64,000 bases of DNA from Myxococcota bacterium (GCA_028277885.1 JANQFK010000022.1:1-64000), one strand, 5' to 3'; positions 1 to 9,470 are shown, numbered from the stretch's first letter. Notes: generated from the sequence alone by a model not told the origin. Numbers and translations are program-made.

Positions 1-3000
1 GGCCAGAAGCGGCCGCCGGCGACGATGAGGGGCAGGAACCCGCCGATGGTGGTGAGGGTGGTCGCGACGATGTGGCGGGTGGCGGTGACCACCACCTCGC
101 GGATCGCCTCGGGGTCGCCGTCCCGGGCGGCCTTGTCGGCCTTCAGGGCCGAGAGCACCACGATCCCGCCGTTGATGGCCAGGCCCGCGAGCCCCATGGT
201 GCCCACGATGGCGAGGAAGCCCAGGGGGTGGCCGAAGGTCCAGACGCCGAGCAGCGCCAGCCCGATGCTCAGGCCCCCCACGCTGAAGATCACGGCGGCG
301 TAGCGGAAGGAGTTGAACGAGAGGATGATGGCGCCGACCATGACCACGAACAGCGGCAGCGCGAAGGCGGCGAGGTTCGCGAGGGCCTCGCTGCGCTGCT
401 CGCTCTCGCCCCCGAGCTCGAGGCGGTAGCCCGCCGGGAGCTGGAAGTCCGACGCGGCCAGGCGCTCCTGGAAGTCGACCAGGGACTCGGCGATGAGCGC
501 GTAGGGCTCGAGGTAGGCCTGCACGGTGTTTGAGCGCTCGCCGTCGAAGCGGGTGATGCCGGCCAGCTCGGGCACCAGGTCGATGCGCGACAGCACGCCG
601 AGGGGCACGCCGGGCACGGTCCGGTCCGAGGTCTCGGCGGGGCGCGCACCGGGCAGCACGTAGTCCGAGGCGATGCGGGCGAGGTCGGCCCGCTCGTCGC
701 CCGTCACGCGCACGCGCACCGGGATCTCCTCGGTGGCCTCCACCACGCTGCCGCCGATCACGCCCTCGAGCTTCGCCTCGAGCTGGTTCGAGATGTCCAC
801 GAGTCGCAGGCCCGCCAGCCGGGCCTCGTCCTCGTCGGCCCGCACCATGAGCTTCGGCTCGCCGCCCGAGAGCTGGGCGCGGGTGTAGGTGACGCGGTTC
901 GTCTCCGCGAGGACGGCCCGGACCTCGTCACCGAGGGCGCGCAGGCGGTCGAGGTCGGGGCCGATGATGCGCACCTCGATGGGGGCGTCGAAGGGCGGGC
1001 CCTGCTCGAAGGGGATCGCGATCGCCATGGCGTCCGGGAAGGCGGCGATCAGCTCGTCCTGGAGCCGGGGCAGCAGCCGCTCGGTCGCCTCGGGAGAGCG
1101 CGTGGTGATGAAGCCGCCGGCGAAGCTCGAGATGCCGTCCTGGTTCCCGATCATCGTGTAGAACACGCGCGGGGCGGACTCGCCCACGAACCAGTGGCTC
1201 TCCAGCACCTCGTCGTGGGCCCCCACCAGGGCGTGGGCGCGCAGCGCGGCGGCGCGCGTCTCGGCCAGGGAGACCTGGGAGGGCAGCACCAGCTCGATCT
1301 GGAACTGGTTGCGGTCGTTGGGCGGGAAGAACTGCTCGCTGAGGGTCGTGCTGGCCACGAACCCCGAGATCGGCAGCACCAGGGCGACGCCCACTCCCAG
1401 GGCCGGCCGGCGGATCACCGCGTCGAGGGAGCGCCGGTACACGCGGCCCAGGCGCGGGCTCGTGAAGCCCTCGCGCCACCAGTGCGGCCTTCCGCTCCGC
1501 GGGCGCGAGCGGGGCTCCCGGGGCGTGACGAAGCCGGCCAGGGCGGGGATCACCGTGAGCGAGACCGCCAGGGAGGTCACCACCGAGAGGCCCACGCCCA
1601 CGGAGATCGGACCCACGAACTCGCCGGCTCCGCCGGGCATGAGCACGATGGGGAGGAAGGCCAGCACCGTGGTGAGGGTGGAGGCCATCAGCGGGACGAA
1701 GAGGTGGCTCACCGCCTTCGCGACGGCGTCGCCGGGCGAGCGGCCCGCCCGCAGGTGCTCGTTGTAGTCGTCCACCACGACGATGGCGTTGTCGATGAGC
1801 AGGCCCAGGGCGATGATGAGGCCCGTCACCGAGGTCTGGTGCAGCGGCATGCCGATCCAGTTCAGCTCGGCCAGCACGGCGACGAGGGTGAGGGGCAGGG
1901 CGGTGGCGACGATGAGGGCCGAGCGCACCCCCATCGTGAAGAACAGCACCGCGACGACGATCAGCGCGCCCGCCAGGAGGTTCCAGGCCAGGGACCCGAG
2001 GCGCTCCTCGGTGTAGACGCTCTGGTCGAAGAGCAGCTCGAGGCCGACGCCGCCGGGCAGCTCGGCGCGGAAGTCCTCCACGGTCCCCCGGGCGCGCGCC
2101 GCCCACAGGTCCACGCGGCGGTCGGTCTCCATGGTGGCGCTCACCACCACGGCCGCGCGTCCGTCGGCGAAGGCCAGGGTCTCCGGCGGGTCGCGCACGG
2201 TCTTGGAGACCCGCGCGACGTCGCCCACGCGCAGGAAGCGCCCGTCCGGCTCCTGGCGCAGCGGGATGCCGCGGATGCGCTCGACCGAGTCGAGCTCGCC
2301 CGCCACCTCGATCAGCAGGTCGTTGCTTCCGTGGCGCAGCTGGCCCGCCGGCACCTTGGCGTCGGCGCGGTCGATCGCGGCCGAGATCTCCGAGGCGGTG
2401 AGGTTGACCGCCGCCAGGGCGAAGGAGTCGATGGCGACCCGGATCTCCTCCTCGGGCTCGCCGAACAGCTCGGCTTCCTCGGTGCCGGGCAGGTTCTGGA
2501 GCCGGGCCTCGAGCTCCTCGGCGAGGCGGCGCAGGATGTCGAGCTGGGGAGCCCCCTCCCGCTCCCACACCAGCCCCGCGACCAGGGTGGTGGCCACCGC
2601 GCCGGCGTCCTCGAGGTCCGGCGCCGAGGCGCCCGGCGGAAGGCTCGGCTCCACGTCGTCGAGCCGGTCGCGCATCTTCGACCAGACGCGCTCGACCCCC
2701 GAGCCCTCGATCTCGTCCTGGAGCTCCACGCGGATCACCGAGACGCCGGCCCGGGAGAGCGAGCTCAGCTCGGTGATCTCGTACATCTCCAACAGCTCGG
2801 CCTCGATCTTCTCGGTGACGAGGGACTCGACGCGCAACGCGCTGGCGCCGGGCAGGTAGGTGACGATGGTGCCGAAGCGGCGCGCGAGGGTCGGGTCCTC
2901 CTGGCGCGGCAGCGTGCGCAGCGCGGCGAGCCCGGCCACCAGCACCAGCCCGATGGTGAGCGCGGTGAGTCGGGTGTTGCGGTAGAACAGGTTCGCCAGC

Positions 3001-3002
3001 AT
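1..3002 (-). CDS. RND-family efflux permease (AcrB/MdtB-like), 3' end outside window
   Basis: Inner-membrane, proton-driven RND pump subunit. About 1000 residues are visible and the C-terminal end lies beyond base 1, so the gene is cut. The N-terminus reads MLANLFYRNTRLTALTIGLV, the usual first RND helix, followed by RQEDP, typical of the family. TM4 carries GLLIDNAIVVVDDYNEH, with Asp-Asn where AcrB has the Asp-Asp pair; this variant is frequent in other RND pumps. A second internal repeat with the same porter/TM arrangement follows. The ATG lies 3 bp after the stop of the membrane-fusion gene, so the two are co-transcribed with the TetR gene upstream. Substrate cannot be read from the sequence. 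Confidence 0.9.
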   Translation of the reverse strand, partial: MLANLFYRNTRLTALTIGLVLVAGLAALRTLPRQEDPTLARRFGTIVTYLPGASALRVESLVTEKIEAELLEMYEITELSSLSRAGVSVIRVELQDEIEGSGVERVWSKMRDRLDDVEPSLPPGASAPDLEDAGAVATTLVAGLVWEREGAPQLDILRRLAEELEARLQNLPGTEEAELFGEPEEEIRVAIDSFALAAVNLTASEISAAIDRADAKVPAGQLRHGSNDLLIEVAGELDSVERIRGIPLRQEPDGRFLRVGDVARVSKTVRDPPETLAFADGRAAVVVSATMETDRRVDLWAARARGTVEDFRAELPGGVGLELLFDQSVYTEERLGSLAWNLLAGALIVVAVLFFTMGVRSALIVATALPLTLVAVLAELNWIGMPLHQTSVTGLIIALGLLIDNAIVVVDDYNEHLRAGRSPGDAVAKAVSHLFVPLMASTLTTVLAFLPIVLMPGGAGEFVGPISVGVGLSVVTSLAVSLTVIPALAGFVTPREPRSRPRSGRPHWWREGFTSPRLGRVYRRSLDAVIRRPALGVGVALVLPISGFVASTTLSEQFFPPNDRNQFQIELVLPSQVSLAETRAAALRAHALVGAHDEVLESHWFVGESAPRVFYTMIGNQDGISSFAGGFITTRSPEATERLLPRLQDELIAAFPDAMAIAIPFEQGPPFDAPIEVRIIGPDLDRLRALGDEVRAVLAETNRVTYTRAQLSGGEPKLMVRADEDEARLAGLRLVDISNQLEAKLEGVIGGSVVEATEEIPVRVRVTGDERADLARIASDYVLPGARPAETSDRTVPGVPLGVLSRIDLVPELAGITRFDGERSNTVQAYLEPYALIAESLVDFQERLAASDFQLPAGYRLELGGESEQRSEALANLAAFALPLFVVMVGAIILSFNSFRYAAVIFSVGGLSIGLALLGVWTFGHPLGFLAIVGTMGLAGLAINGGIVVLSALKADKAARDGDPEAIREVVVTATRHIVATTLTTIGGFLPLIVAGGRFW

Positions 3003-3005
3003 CGG

Positions 3006-4082
3006 CTACTCGACGGCGCGCACGCGCTGCCCGGGCACCAGGCGATGCAGTCCCGTCGCGACGACGCGCTCGCCGTCCCGGAGGGTTCCGCGTACGAAGG
3101 CCCGGTCCGAGTCCACGTGGAGGAGCTGGAGCTCGCGGCGCTCCACCCGCGTCTCCCCGTCCTCGACCACCACCGCGTAGGCGGACCAGAGCCCGCGGCG
3201 TCCCTCGGTGAGCGCCGTGATGGGCAGCCAGTAGCCCGCGCTGCTGCGCTCGGTCTCGACCGACAGCCGTCCCAGGCTGCCGTTGCGCAGGTCGTCGGGC
3301 GGCTCCTCGAAGGAGAGCACGGCGGTCACGGTGCGGGTGTCGGGCTCGACGCTCGGCACCACGGTGTCGAGGCGGGCGTCGAGGGCGCGGCTCCCGACCT
3401 GGACCGGGTAGGACCGGCCCACCTCGAGCTGGGCGGCGGTCTCCGGCGGCAGCCCCACCCGGAACTCCATGGCGCCATCCTCGATCAGGCGCAGCAGGGT
3501 CTGGCCCGGTGCCACCACCGTGCCCTCGTCCACGAGCCGCGCCGTCACGCTGCCCGCGTAGGGGGCGGTCAGGCTCGAGAGCTCGAGGTCCACGCGCACG
3601 CCCTCGAGCGAGGCGCGCGCCGCGGCGAGCTGGGAGGCAAGGGCGCTCTCCTCGTGGACCGCCTCGTCGTAGCGCTGGGCGGAGATGCTGTCCTGCTCCA
3701 TCAGGCGCTCGCGGCGCTCGCGGGTGAGCTTCGCCAGGGCGAGGCGCGCCTGGGTCTCGCGCACGCGGGCCGCGAGCTCCCGGCTGCGCGCCGTCAGCTG
3801 GCGCTGCTCCAGGCGGGCCAGGGTCTGCCCGGCCTCGACGCGGTCGCCTTCGTCGACCCGCACCTCGTCGAGGCGGCCCCCGCGCTCGAAGCCCAGCTCG
3901 CTGCTGCGCCGGCTCACCACGCGGCCCGCGAACCCCTCGCTCACCGCGTAGCCCTCGACGGCCTGCACGGGTCGGGTCTGGACCGGCAGGGGCCCCTCGG
4001 CGGCGACGGGCTCCGTGGTGCCGTCGCGTCCGCCGCAGGCGAGCGCCAGGGTCGCGACCCCGAGGAGGGCGAGGCGCCTCAC
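3006..4082 (-). CDS. RND efflux membrane-fusion protein (HlyD/AcrA family)
   Basis: Periplasmic adaptor linking the RND permease at its 3' side to an outer-membrane channel. 358 aa from a GTG start that overlaps the TetR stop by 4 bp (GTGA). The N-terminus RRLALLGVATLALACGG is a lipoprotein signal with lipobox LALAC, so it is probably lipid-anchored. It is followed by a biotinyl-lipoyl half (VDEGDRVEAGQTLARL), a helical hairpin (about residues 95-165), the second lipoyl half (APYAGSVTARLVDEG) and a beta-barrel/MP domain. The AcrA-like length and the gene order fit. No outer-membrane factor gene is visible nearby. Confidence 0.9.
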   Translation of the reverse strand: MRRLALLGVATLALACGGRDGTTEPVAAEGPLPVQTRPVQAVEGYAVSEGFAGRVVSRRSSELGFERGGRLDEVRVDEGDRVEAGQTLARLEQRQLTARSRELAARVRETQARLALAKLTRERRERLMEQDSISAQRYDEAVHEESALASQLAAARASLEGVRVDLELSSLTAPYAGSVTARLVDEGTVVAPGQTLLRLIEDGAMEFRVGLPPETAAQLEVGRSYPVQVGSRALDARLDTVVPSVEPDTRTVTAVLSFEEPPDDLRNGSLGRLSVETERSSAGYWLPITALTEGRRGLWSAYAVVVEDGETRVERRELQLLHVDSDRAFVRGTLRDGERVVATGLHRLVPGQRVRAVE

Positions 4083-4693
4083 GGCCGCGCCTCCGGCCGC
4101 ACGCCGTCGAGCAGCATCCGCATCGCGGTCTCCAGGTAGGTGTCGTCGTCGGGCAGGCCGTCGCCGAAGCGCGCGCGCAGCGCCGGCCGTGCCTGGAACC
4201 AGTGCTCCACCAGGCCGAAGAAGGCGGCCAGCACCGCGGCCGGGTCGAGGTCGGCGCGCAGCTTGCCCGCGCGCTGCATCTCCCGCAGGCGGGCCACGCC
4301 GCGCGTGGTGAGGTCGCCGGACTCGGGGAAGCCGCCGCCGGCACCGGCGTTGGTCCAGCCGTGGAGCCGCGAGACCGGCGGGTTGTCGGTCAGGAAGCGG
4401 AACATCATGCCGAGGGACTCGGCCAGGTCCTCGGCGCCGAGCTCTTCGCGGTCGAGGACGCCGTGCTGGACCCGCGCGTAGGGCCGGAAGCGGCGCCCCA
4501 CGACCTCCTGCCACAGGCCCTCCTTGGAGCCGAAGTGGTGGTGGATCAGGCTGCGGGTCACGCCCGCCTGGGCGGCGACGTCGCGCAGGGCGGTCTCGCC
4601 GAAGCCCCGCTCGGCGAAGAGCCGCTCGGCGGCGTCGAGGATCGCCTCGCGGGTCGAGGAGGGGGGGGTCGGGGTGACGGGCGCGGCTTCCAA
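4079..4693 (-). CDS. TetR/AcrR-family transcriptional regulator of the efflux operon
   Basis: 204 aa, the usual TetR length. The N-terminal helix-turn-helix reads REAILDAAERLFAERGF, then RDVAAQAGVTRSLIHHHFGS, a classic TetR DNA-binding domain at residues 14-60. The C-terminal ligand-binding domain is divergent and contains GWTNAGAGGGFPESGD. It is the first gene of the operon, with MFP and RND immediately downstream, so local autoregulated repression is the likely job. A perfect 14-bp GC palindrome lies 29 bp upstream of the start and is a candidate operator. The inducer is unknown. Confidence 0.9.
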   Translation of the reverse strand: MEAAPVTPTPPSSTREAILDAAERLFAERGFGETALRDVAAQAGVTRSLIHHHFGSKEGLWQEVVGRRFRPYARVQHGVLDREELGAEDLAESLGMMFRFLTDNPPVSRLHGWTNAGAGGGFPESGDLTTRGVARLREMQRAGKLRADLDPAAVLAAFFGLVEHWFQARPALRARFGDGLPDDDTYLETAMRMLLDGVRPEARP

Positions 4694-4721
4694 GACGTCC
4701 TCCAGGGCCGCCCGGCAGGGT

Positions 4722-4735
4722 TGGCCGGCCGGCCA
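4722..4735 (-). promoter_or_regulatory. Candidate TetR operator (14-bp palindrome)
   Basis: TGGCCGGCCGGCCA is a perfect inverted repeat upstream of the TetR-MFP-RND operon. A TTGACT hexamer (minus strand, 4740-4735) abuts it and could be a -35 box, which would put the palindrome in the promoter spacer. No convincing -10 box is seen. GC-rich palindromes occur by chance more often in this genome, so confidence is moderate. Confidence 0.4.
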
Positions 4736-4831
4736 GTCAAGAGGATGCCCAACGGCGCGCGGGCGTCAAACCCGCCCGGGGGCTGGAGCCCAACTACCCG
4801 TTCTGGCTCAGGATACTCTGGCAGGAAGGCG

Positions 4832-6625
4832 TCAGGAGGCCGGCAGGGCGCGGGCCCAGGTCGGGATCCCGCGGGAGAGCTGGGTCTCCAGCTCGGCCGC
4901 CGAGCTGGGGCGCGCGAACAGGTAGCCCTGCATGCGGGTGCAGCCCCGCTCGAGGAGCACGTCCCGCTGGGCCCGGTTCTCGACGCCCTCGGCCACCACC
5001 GCCACGCCGAGCTCCCGGGCGATCCCGATCAGCCCGGCGGTGATCGTCATGTCGGCGCTGCGCTTCGGGATCTCGCTCACGAAGCTGCGGTCGAGCTTGA
5101 TGGTGTCGACGCTCAGGTGCTTGAGGGCCGAGAGGGCCGAGTAGCCCGTGCCGAAGTCGTCGATGGCGATGCGCACGCCGAGGTCCTGGATGCGGCGGAC
5201 CGTGGTGAGGGTGATGCCGCGCTCCTGGAGCACGCTGCTCTCGGTGATCTCCAGCTCGAGGCGGTCCGGGGGGAGCGCGCTGTCGCGCAGCGCCCGGGCC
5301 ACCACGAGGGCGAAGCTCGGGTCGGCGAGCTGGCGGGTGGAGACGTTCACGCCGATCTTGACGCCGCGTCCGCGCGGGTCGTTCCAGGCCGCGCCCTCGT
5401 TGCAGGCGGTGCGCATCACCCACTCGCCGATGGGGTGGATCAGCCCGGTCTCCTCGGCGATCGCGATCAGCTCCGGGGTGGCGACCGTGGTCCGGTCGGG
5501 CCCGCGCCAGCGCAGCAGCGCCTCCACGCCGTAGAGCGTCCCCGTCTCGAGATCGATCTGGGGCTGGTAGGCGAGGCCGAAGCCCTCCTCCTCGATGGCG
5601 CCGCGCAGGCCGTTCTCGAGCTCGAGGCGCCGGCTCACCACGGAGTTCATGGCCTCGGAGTAGTGGGAGAAGCGGTTCAGGCCCTCGGACTTGGCGTGGT
5701 ACATCGCCGTGTCCGCGTTGCGCACCAGGGTCTCGGGGTCGAGCCCGTCGCGGGGGTAGAGCGCGATCCCGATGCTGGCCGTGACGCGGTAGTCGCTGCC
5801 CTCGAGCGCGCAGGGGGCGCTGATCGCCTCGATGAGCTTCTGGCAGACGCGGCCCGGGTCGTGCTCGCGCTTCACGTCCTGGAGCATCAGGACGAACTCG
5901 TCGCCGCCGAGCCGGGCCACCATGTCGCTCGAGCGCAGCACGCCGCGGATGCGCTCGGCCACGGTGCGCAGGAGCTGGTCGCCCGCCGGGTGGCCCAGGG
6001 TGTCGTTGATGTTCTTGAAGCGGTCGACGTCCAGGAACAGGACGCCCACCTCCTTGTTGCTGCGCGAGCTGTAGGCCAGGGTGCGGCGCAGCTGCTCCTC
6101 GTAGGCGAGCCGGTTGGGCAGGCCGGTGAGGGAGTCGTGGGTGGCGAGGTAGTGCTCCTGGCGCCGGGCCTGGGCGAGGTCGGCGAGGATGCGGTGGCGC
6201 TCCACGGCGTGGCGCACGGTGCGGTGCACGAGGCGCGGCTCCGGGTCGCGCTTCACCAGGTAGTCCTGGGCGCCGTAGCGCAGCGCCTCGAGCGCCAGGA
6301 CCTCGTCGTCCTGGGACGTCATCGCGATGATGGGCACCGTGGCGGCGGCGACGCGAGCCCGGGCGAGCGCGTTGAGCCCCTCGCCCTCCTCGAGGCTCAG
6401 GTCGAGGAGCACGCACTGGAAGTCGCCGTCGCGCAGCGCGCGCAGGCCCTGCTCGAGGCCCTCCACGTGGGTGATGTCGAAGTGAACCTCCCGAGCCTGG
6501 GAGAGAATCGCTTCGATCCACTTCGCGTCGTCGGCCTCGTCCTCGACGAGCAGGACCGGGATTCGCGGGATCGCGGCGGGACGCGCCGCGTCTGCGATGG
6601 CGGTAGCCGACATGAGCTGTGTCAT
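4832..6625 (-). CDS. Response regulator with GGDEF and EAL domains (c-di-GMP turnover)
   Basis: About 597 aa from the ATG at 6625 (MTQLMSATA); a TTG at 6631 and an ATG at 6613 are alternatives, and no strong ribosome-binding site separates them. Domains in order: receiver (VLLVEDEADDA, phospho-acceptor Asp in VLLDLSL, Lys in YLVKRD), GGDEF with intact signature RLGGDEFVLM, and EAL with EALLRW, NVSTRQ, DDFGTGYS, KLDRSF, AEGVE and QGYLF. Both catalytic domains keep their key residues, so it could make and degrade cyclic-di-GMP, with one activity perhaps dominant. No partner histidine kinase is adjacent; it stands alone between two unrelated clusters. Confidence 0.92.
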   Translation of the reverse strand: MTQLMSATAIADAARPAAIPRIPVLLVEDEADDAKWIEAILSQAREVHFDITHVEGLEQGLRALRDGDFQCVLLDLSLEEGEGLNALARARVAAATVPIIAMTSQDDEVLALEALRYGAQDYLVKRDPEPRLVHRTVRHAVERHRILADLAQARRQEHYLATHDSLTGLPNRLAYEEQLRRTLAYSSRSNKEVGVLFLDVDRFKNINDTLGHPAGDQLLRTVAERIRGVLRSSDMVARLGGDEFVLMLQDVKREHDPGRVCQKLIEAISAPCALEGSDYRVTASIGIALYPRDGLDPETLVRNADTAMYHAKSEGLNRFSHYSEAMNSVVSRRLELENGLRGAIEEEGFGLAYQPQIDLETGTLYGVEALLRWRGPDRTTVATPELIAIAEETGLIHPIGEWVMRTACNEGAAWNDPRGRGVKIGVNVSTRQLADPSFALVVARALRDSALPPDRLELEITESSVLQERGITLTTVRRIQDLGVRIAIDDFGTGYSALSALKHLSVDTIKLDRSFVSEIPKRSADMTITAGLIGIARELGVAVVAEGVENRAQRDVLLERGCTRMQGYLFARPSSAAELETQLSRGIPTWARALPAS

Positions 6626-6751
6626 CGGCAATACGCATGCAGAGGGTGAGTTTGAGTGAGGCTAAACACCCCGCTCCAACAGGGGGGGAGCAGTACGGTG
6701 ACATTGGAAGGAGCCGTCTGCCGGAGCCGGGCCCGCCGCCGGGCCCCGGCG

Positions 6752-7168
6752 CTAGGAGGCGGAGCGCCCCTCCAGGGTGAGCGCCACCTCCTGGCCGTGG
6801 GCGATCTCGAGGGTGTGCTGGTCCGGGTCGGAGATCAGCGCCCAGTAGCCCACGGGGTAGCCCGAGTCGACGGGGCCGTGCACCGCGTGGCCGTCGGCCC
6901 GGGCCTTCTCGCACAGCGCATCCACCTCCTCCCGGGTGCGACAGCCGACGCCGAGGTGCGCGATGGGGAGCAGCGGGTTGCGCACCTCGGGCAGCTCGAG
7001 CAGCACGATCACGAAGGGACGCGTGCGGTCGCTGATCCAGGCCACCCGCATGCCGGTGTCGCTGCGCTGGTGAACCACCTCCATGCGGGCGTACTCGGCG
7101 TAGAACGCGAGGCTCGCGTCGAGGTCGGTCACCGGCAGCGCCACGTGGGTGAGGCCGACGTCGCTCAT
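6752..7168 (-). CDS. VOC (glyoxalase/bleomycin-resistance/dioxygenase fold) protein
   Basis: 138 aa, the size of a single VOC module pair. Potential metal ligands are His in LTHVALPV, His in IAHLGVG and Glu in HTLEIAHG, with the typical ending DPDQHTLEI. Such proteins are lactoylglutathione-lyase-like enzymes, epimerases or dioxygenases; the substrate cannot be assigned. It is last in a minus-strand run behind an acyl-CoA ligase and a DsbA-fold isomerase, 45 bp after the ligase stop, so a role in the same degradation pathway is the inference. Confidence 0.8.
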   Translation of the reverse strand: MSDVGLTHVALPVTDLDASLAFYAEYARMEVVHQRSDTGMRVAWISDRTRPFVIVLLELPEVRNPLLPIAHLGVGCRTREEVDALCEKARADGHAVHGPVDSGYPVGYWALISDPDQHTLEIAHGQEVALTLEGRSAS

Positions 7169-7213
7169 CGGCGCGCAGTGTAGCGCCTCGTCCCTTCCGC
7201 GGGCCGGGCGGGC

Positions 7214-8755
7214 CTAGACGATCCGGCTCTCGTGGCCCTTCCAGTAGCGATCCCGCAGCAGGCGCTTGTAGAGCTTGCCCGTGGGATGGCGCGGCAGCTC
7301 CCGCTCGAAGTCGATGCTGCGCGGGCACTTGACGTGGGCGAGGCGCTCGCGACACCACGCCAGCAGCTCCTCGGCGAGCTCGGGGCCGGCCTCGTCGGGA
7401 TCCAGCAGCTGGACCGCGGCCTTCACCTCCTCGCCGAACTCCTCGTTGGGGACGCCGAAGACCGCCACGTCTGCCACCCGGGGATGGGTGACGAGCACGT
7501 TCTCCGCCTCCTGGGGGTAGATGTTCACGCCCCCGGAGATGATCATGTAGGCCTTGCGGTCGGTGAGGAACAGGAAGCCCTCGTCGTCGAGGTAGCCGAC
7601 GTCGCCGAGGGTCGACCAGCCGCTCGCGGTGCGGGACGCCGCCGTCTTCTCGGGGTCGTTGTGGTACTCGAAGCTCTCGCCGCCGCCGAAGTACACGGTC
7701 CCGGTCTCTCCCGCCGGCAGCTCCTCGCCGTGCTCGCCGAGGACGTGGACCTCGCCCCGCAGCGGCCTTCCCACGGAGCCCTTCTTGCGCAGCCACGTCT
7801 CGGAGTCGATGGCGGTGAAGCCGTTGCCCTCGGTGCCGGCGTAGTACTCGTGGATCACCGGCCCCCACCACTCGATCATCTGCTCCTTCACCGGGATCGG
7901 GCAGGGCGCCGCGGCGTGGATCGCGCAGCGCAGGCTCGACACGTCGAAGCGGACGCGCTCGGCCTCGGGGAGCTTCAGCATGCGGACGAACATGGTGGGC
8001 ACCCACTGGCCGTGGGTCACCCGGTGCGCCTCGATCAGCTCGAGGGCGCGCAGGGCGTCGAAGTGCTCCATCACCACGCAGGTCGCGCCGATCCGCTGCA
8101 TCGCCAGGTTGAAGCGCAGCGGCGCCGCGTGGTAGAGCGGGGCCGGCGAGAGGTAGACGCTGCTCTCGTCGCAGCCGTAGAGCACTCCCATCAGCGCGAG
8201 GAGCGGCGGCGTGGTGCCGAAGGGCGCCCCCGCGCCGCGCACCACCACGCCCTTGGGCCGCCCCGTGGTGCCCGAGGAGTAGAGCATGTCGGCGCCCTCC
8301 ACCTCGTCGGCGATGGGCGTGGCGGGCTGGGCCGCGGTGGCCTCCTCCCAGGAGGTCCAGCCGCGGCGCGCCTCGTCGAGCACGAGGTGGTGCTTCACGC
8401 CGGGCAGCCGGCCCGCGAGCCCGTCGGCGAGCTCGCCCAGGGCCGCGGAGGTGAGGAACGCCCGGGCACCGCAGTCCCCCACGATGTAGGCGACCTCGTC
8501 GGGGGTGAGGCGCGAGCTGATGGGGGTGTAGATCAGGCCCGAGCGCTGGGCCGCCCAGCACAGCTCGAAGAAGCGCGGGTGGTTCTCGAGGCAGAACGCG
8601 ATGGATTCGCCCGCGGCGAGGCCGAGGGAGCGGAACAGCTGGGCGCCCTGGTTGGAGCGCTCGTCGAGCTGGCGGTAGGTGGTCGTCTGGCCGCCGTCGG
8701 CCATCACGACGGCGGGCTTGTCGGGATGACGGCGCGCGTGCTCTCCGGGGTGCAT
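7214..8755 (-). CDS. AMP-dependent acyl-CoA synthetase/ligase
   Basis: 513 aa ANL-superfamily enzyme activating a carboxylic acid to its CoA thioester through an acyl-AMP. Visible motifs: P-loop YSSGTTGRPKGVV, YYAGTEGNGF, hinge region LGDVGYLDDEGFLFLTDRKA, and the C-terminal catalytic Lys in PRHPTGKLYKR. It lies 9 bp downstream of the isomerase gene and upstream of the VOC gene on the same strand. It resembles the fatty- and aromatic-acid ligases abundant in environmental lipid degraders; chain length or ring specificity is not readable. Confidence 0.9.
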   Translation of the reverse strand: MHPGEHARRHPDKPAVVMADGGQTTTYRQLDERSNQGAQLFRSLGLAAGESIAFCLENHPRFFELCWAAQRSGLIYTPISSRLTPDEVAYIVGDCGARAFLTSAALGELADGLAGRLPGVKHHLVLDEARRGWTSWEEATAAQPATPIADEVEGADMLYSSGTTGRPKGVVVRGAGAPFGTTPPLLALMGVLYGCDESSVYLSPAPLYHAAPLRFNLAMQRIGATCVVMEHFDALRALELIEAHRVTHGQWVPTMFVRMLKLPEAERVRFDVSSLRCAIHAAAPCPIPVKEQMIEWWGPVIHEYYAGTEGNGFTAIDSETWLRKKGSVGRPLRGEVHVLGEHGEELPAGETGTVYFGGGESFEYHNDPEKTAASRTASGWSTLGDVGYLDDEGFLFLTDRKAYMIISGGVNIYPQEAENVLVTHPRVADVAVFGVPNEEFGEEVKAAVQLLDPDEAGPELAEELLAWCRERLAHVKCPRSIDFERELPRHPTGKLYKRLLRDRYWKGHESRIV

Positions 8756-8764
8756 GGCGTCTCC

Positions 8765-9433
8765 TCAGGCCGTGGGCCGGCGCTCGAGCCCGTGCTGCTG
8801 GAGCCGCCAGAGCAGCAGGTCGAGGCGGTCCTGGCCGAAGAAGGGCTCGCCCTCGAACACGCAGGTGGGCACGCCCCAGTGGCCGCCGGCCTCGAGGGCC
8901 TGCTGGTTGGCCTCGATGGCGGCGTCGAAGCGCGGCGTGTCCGCGGCGACGGCTGCCTCGAGCTCCGCGAGGTCGAGGCCTGCGCGCGCGGTGGCGTCGG
9001 CCAGGTGGGAGCCCTCGTTCCAGCCGTCGACCTTGCCGTCCCAGATGATCTTCGAGACCTCGTCGAGGAAGGGCAGGCCGCGCCCGCGCTCCGCCGCGGC
9101 CACGCCCAGGCGGGTGAGACGGTGGGCGTGGGGCTGCTCCGGGGCGGTGCGCAGTCGGCCGTCCACCGGGGTCTGGACCACCGGGTCGGGTCGCGGGATC
9201 CCGATGTCGATGCCGTGGAACTGGCCCAGGCGCACCACGTCGCGCACCAGGTAGGGCGGCCACAGCGGGTTCACGCGGTCGAAGAAGTCCGGCTCGCGCA
9301 CCGCGATGGGGAGCACCGGCCGCACGTTCACGTCGAGGTCCCACTCGGCCTCGAGCTCCACGATGCGGGCCGTCGCCAGGTACGAGTAGGGGCTGCGGAA
9401 GGACCAGAACAGATCGAAGGCGAGGGTCGCCAC
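8765..9433 (-). CDS. DsbA-fold 2-hydroxychromene-2-carboxylate isomerase-like protein
   Basis: 222 aa thioredoxin-fold protein of the HCCA isomerase/kappa-GST type. The N-terminal SFRSPYSYLAT motif carries the Ser that replaces the DsbA active-site cysteines (no CXXC). The C-terminus WGVPTCVFEGEPFFGQDRLD is the family's GVPT-F-V-FGQDR signature. Family members isomerise naphthalene-pathway intermediates with glutathione. Here it is 37 bp behind the Tat-lipoprotein gene and directly before an acyl-CoA ligase, suggesting a place in catabolism of an aromatic or other xenobiotic-like compound. Confidence 0.82.
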   Translation of the reverse strand: MATLAFDLFWSFRSPYSYLATARIVELEAEWDLDVNVRPVLPIAVREPDFFDRVNPLWPPYLVRDVVRLGQFHGIDIGIPRPDPVVQTPVDGRLRTAPEQPHAHRLTRLGVAAAERGRGLPFLDEVSKIIWDGKVDGWNEGSHLADATARAGLDLAELEAAVAADTPRFDAAIEANQQALEAGGHWGVPTCVFEGEPFFGQDRLDLLLWRLQQHGLERRPTA

Positions 9434-9470
9434 GGCGCCTCCAGCCCCCCAGCGGCGCCGCCAACGTAGC

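Noticed and set aside
928-4344. Very long open frame antisense or out of frame to the RND/MFP genes
   Set aside because: Arg/Pro/Gly-rich translation with no motif; a by-product of GC-rich third positions over genes with clear homology in another frame.
6727-6752. Intrinsic terminator after the VOC gene
   Set aside because: GGGCCC inverted repeats are present but there is no U-tract and such repeats are common here.
4794-9464. 1556-aa open frame on the minus strand across the c-di-GMP and CoA-ligase genes
   Set aside because: Low-complexity translation, shadow of three well-supported genes.
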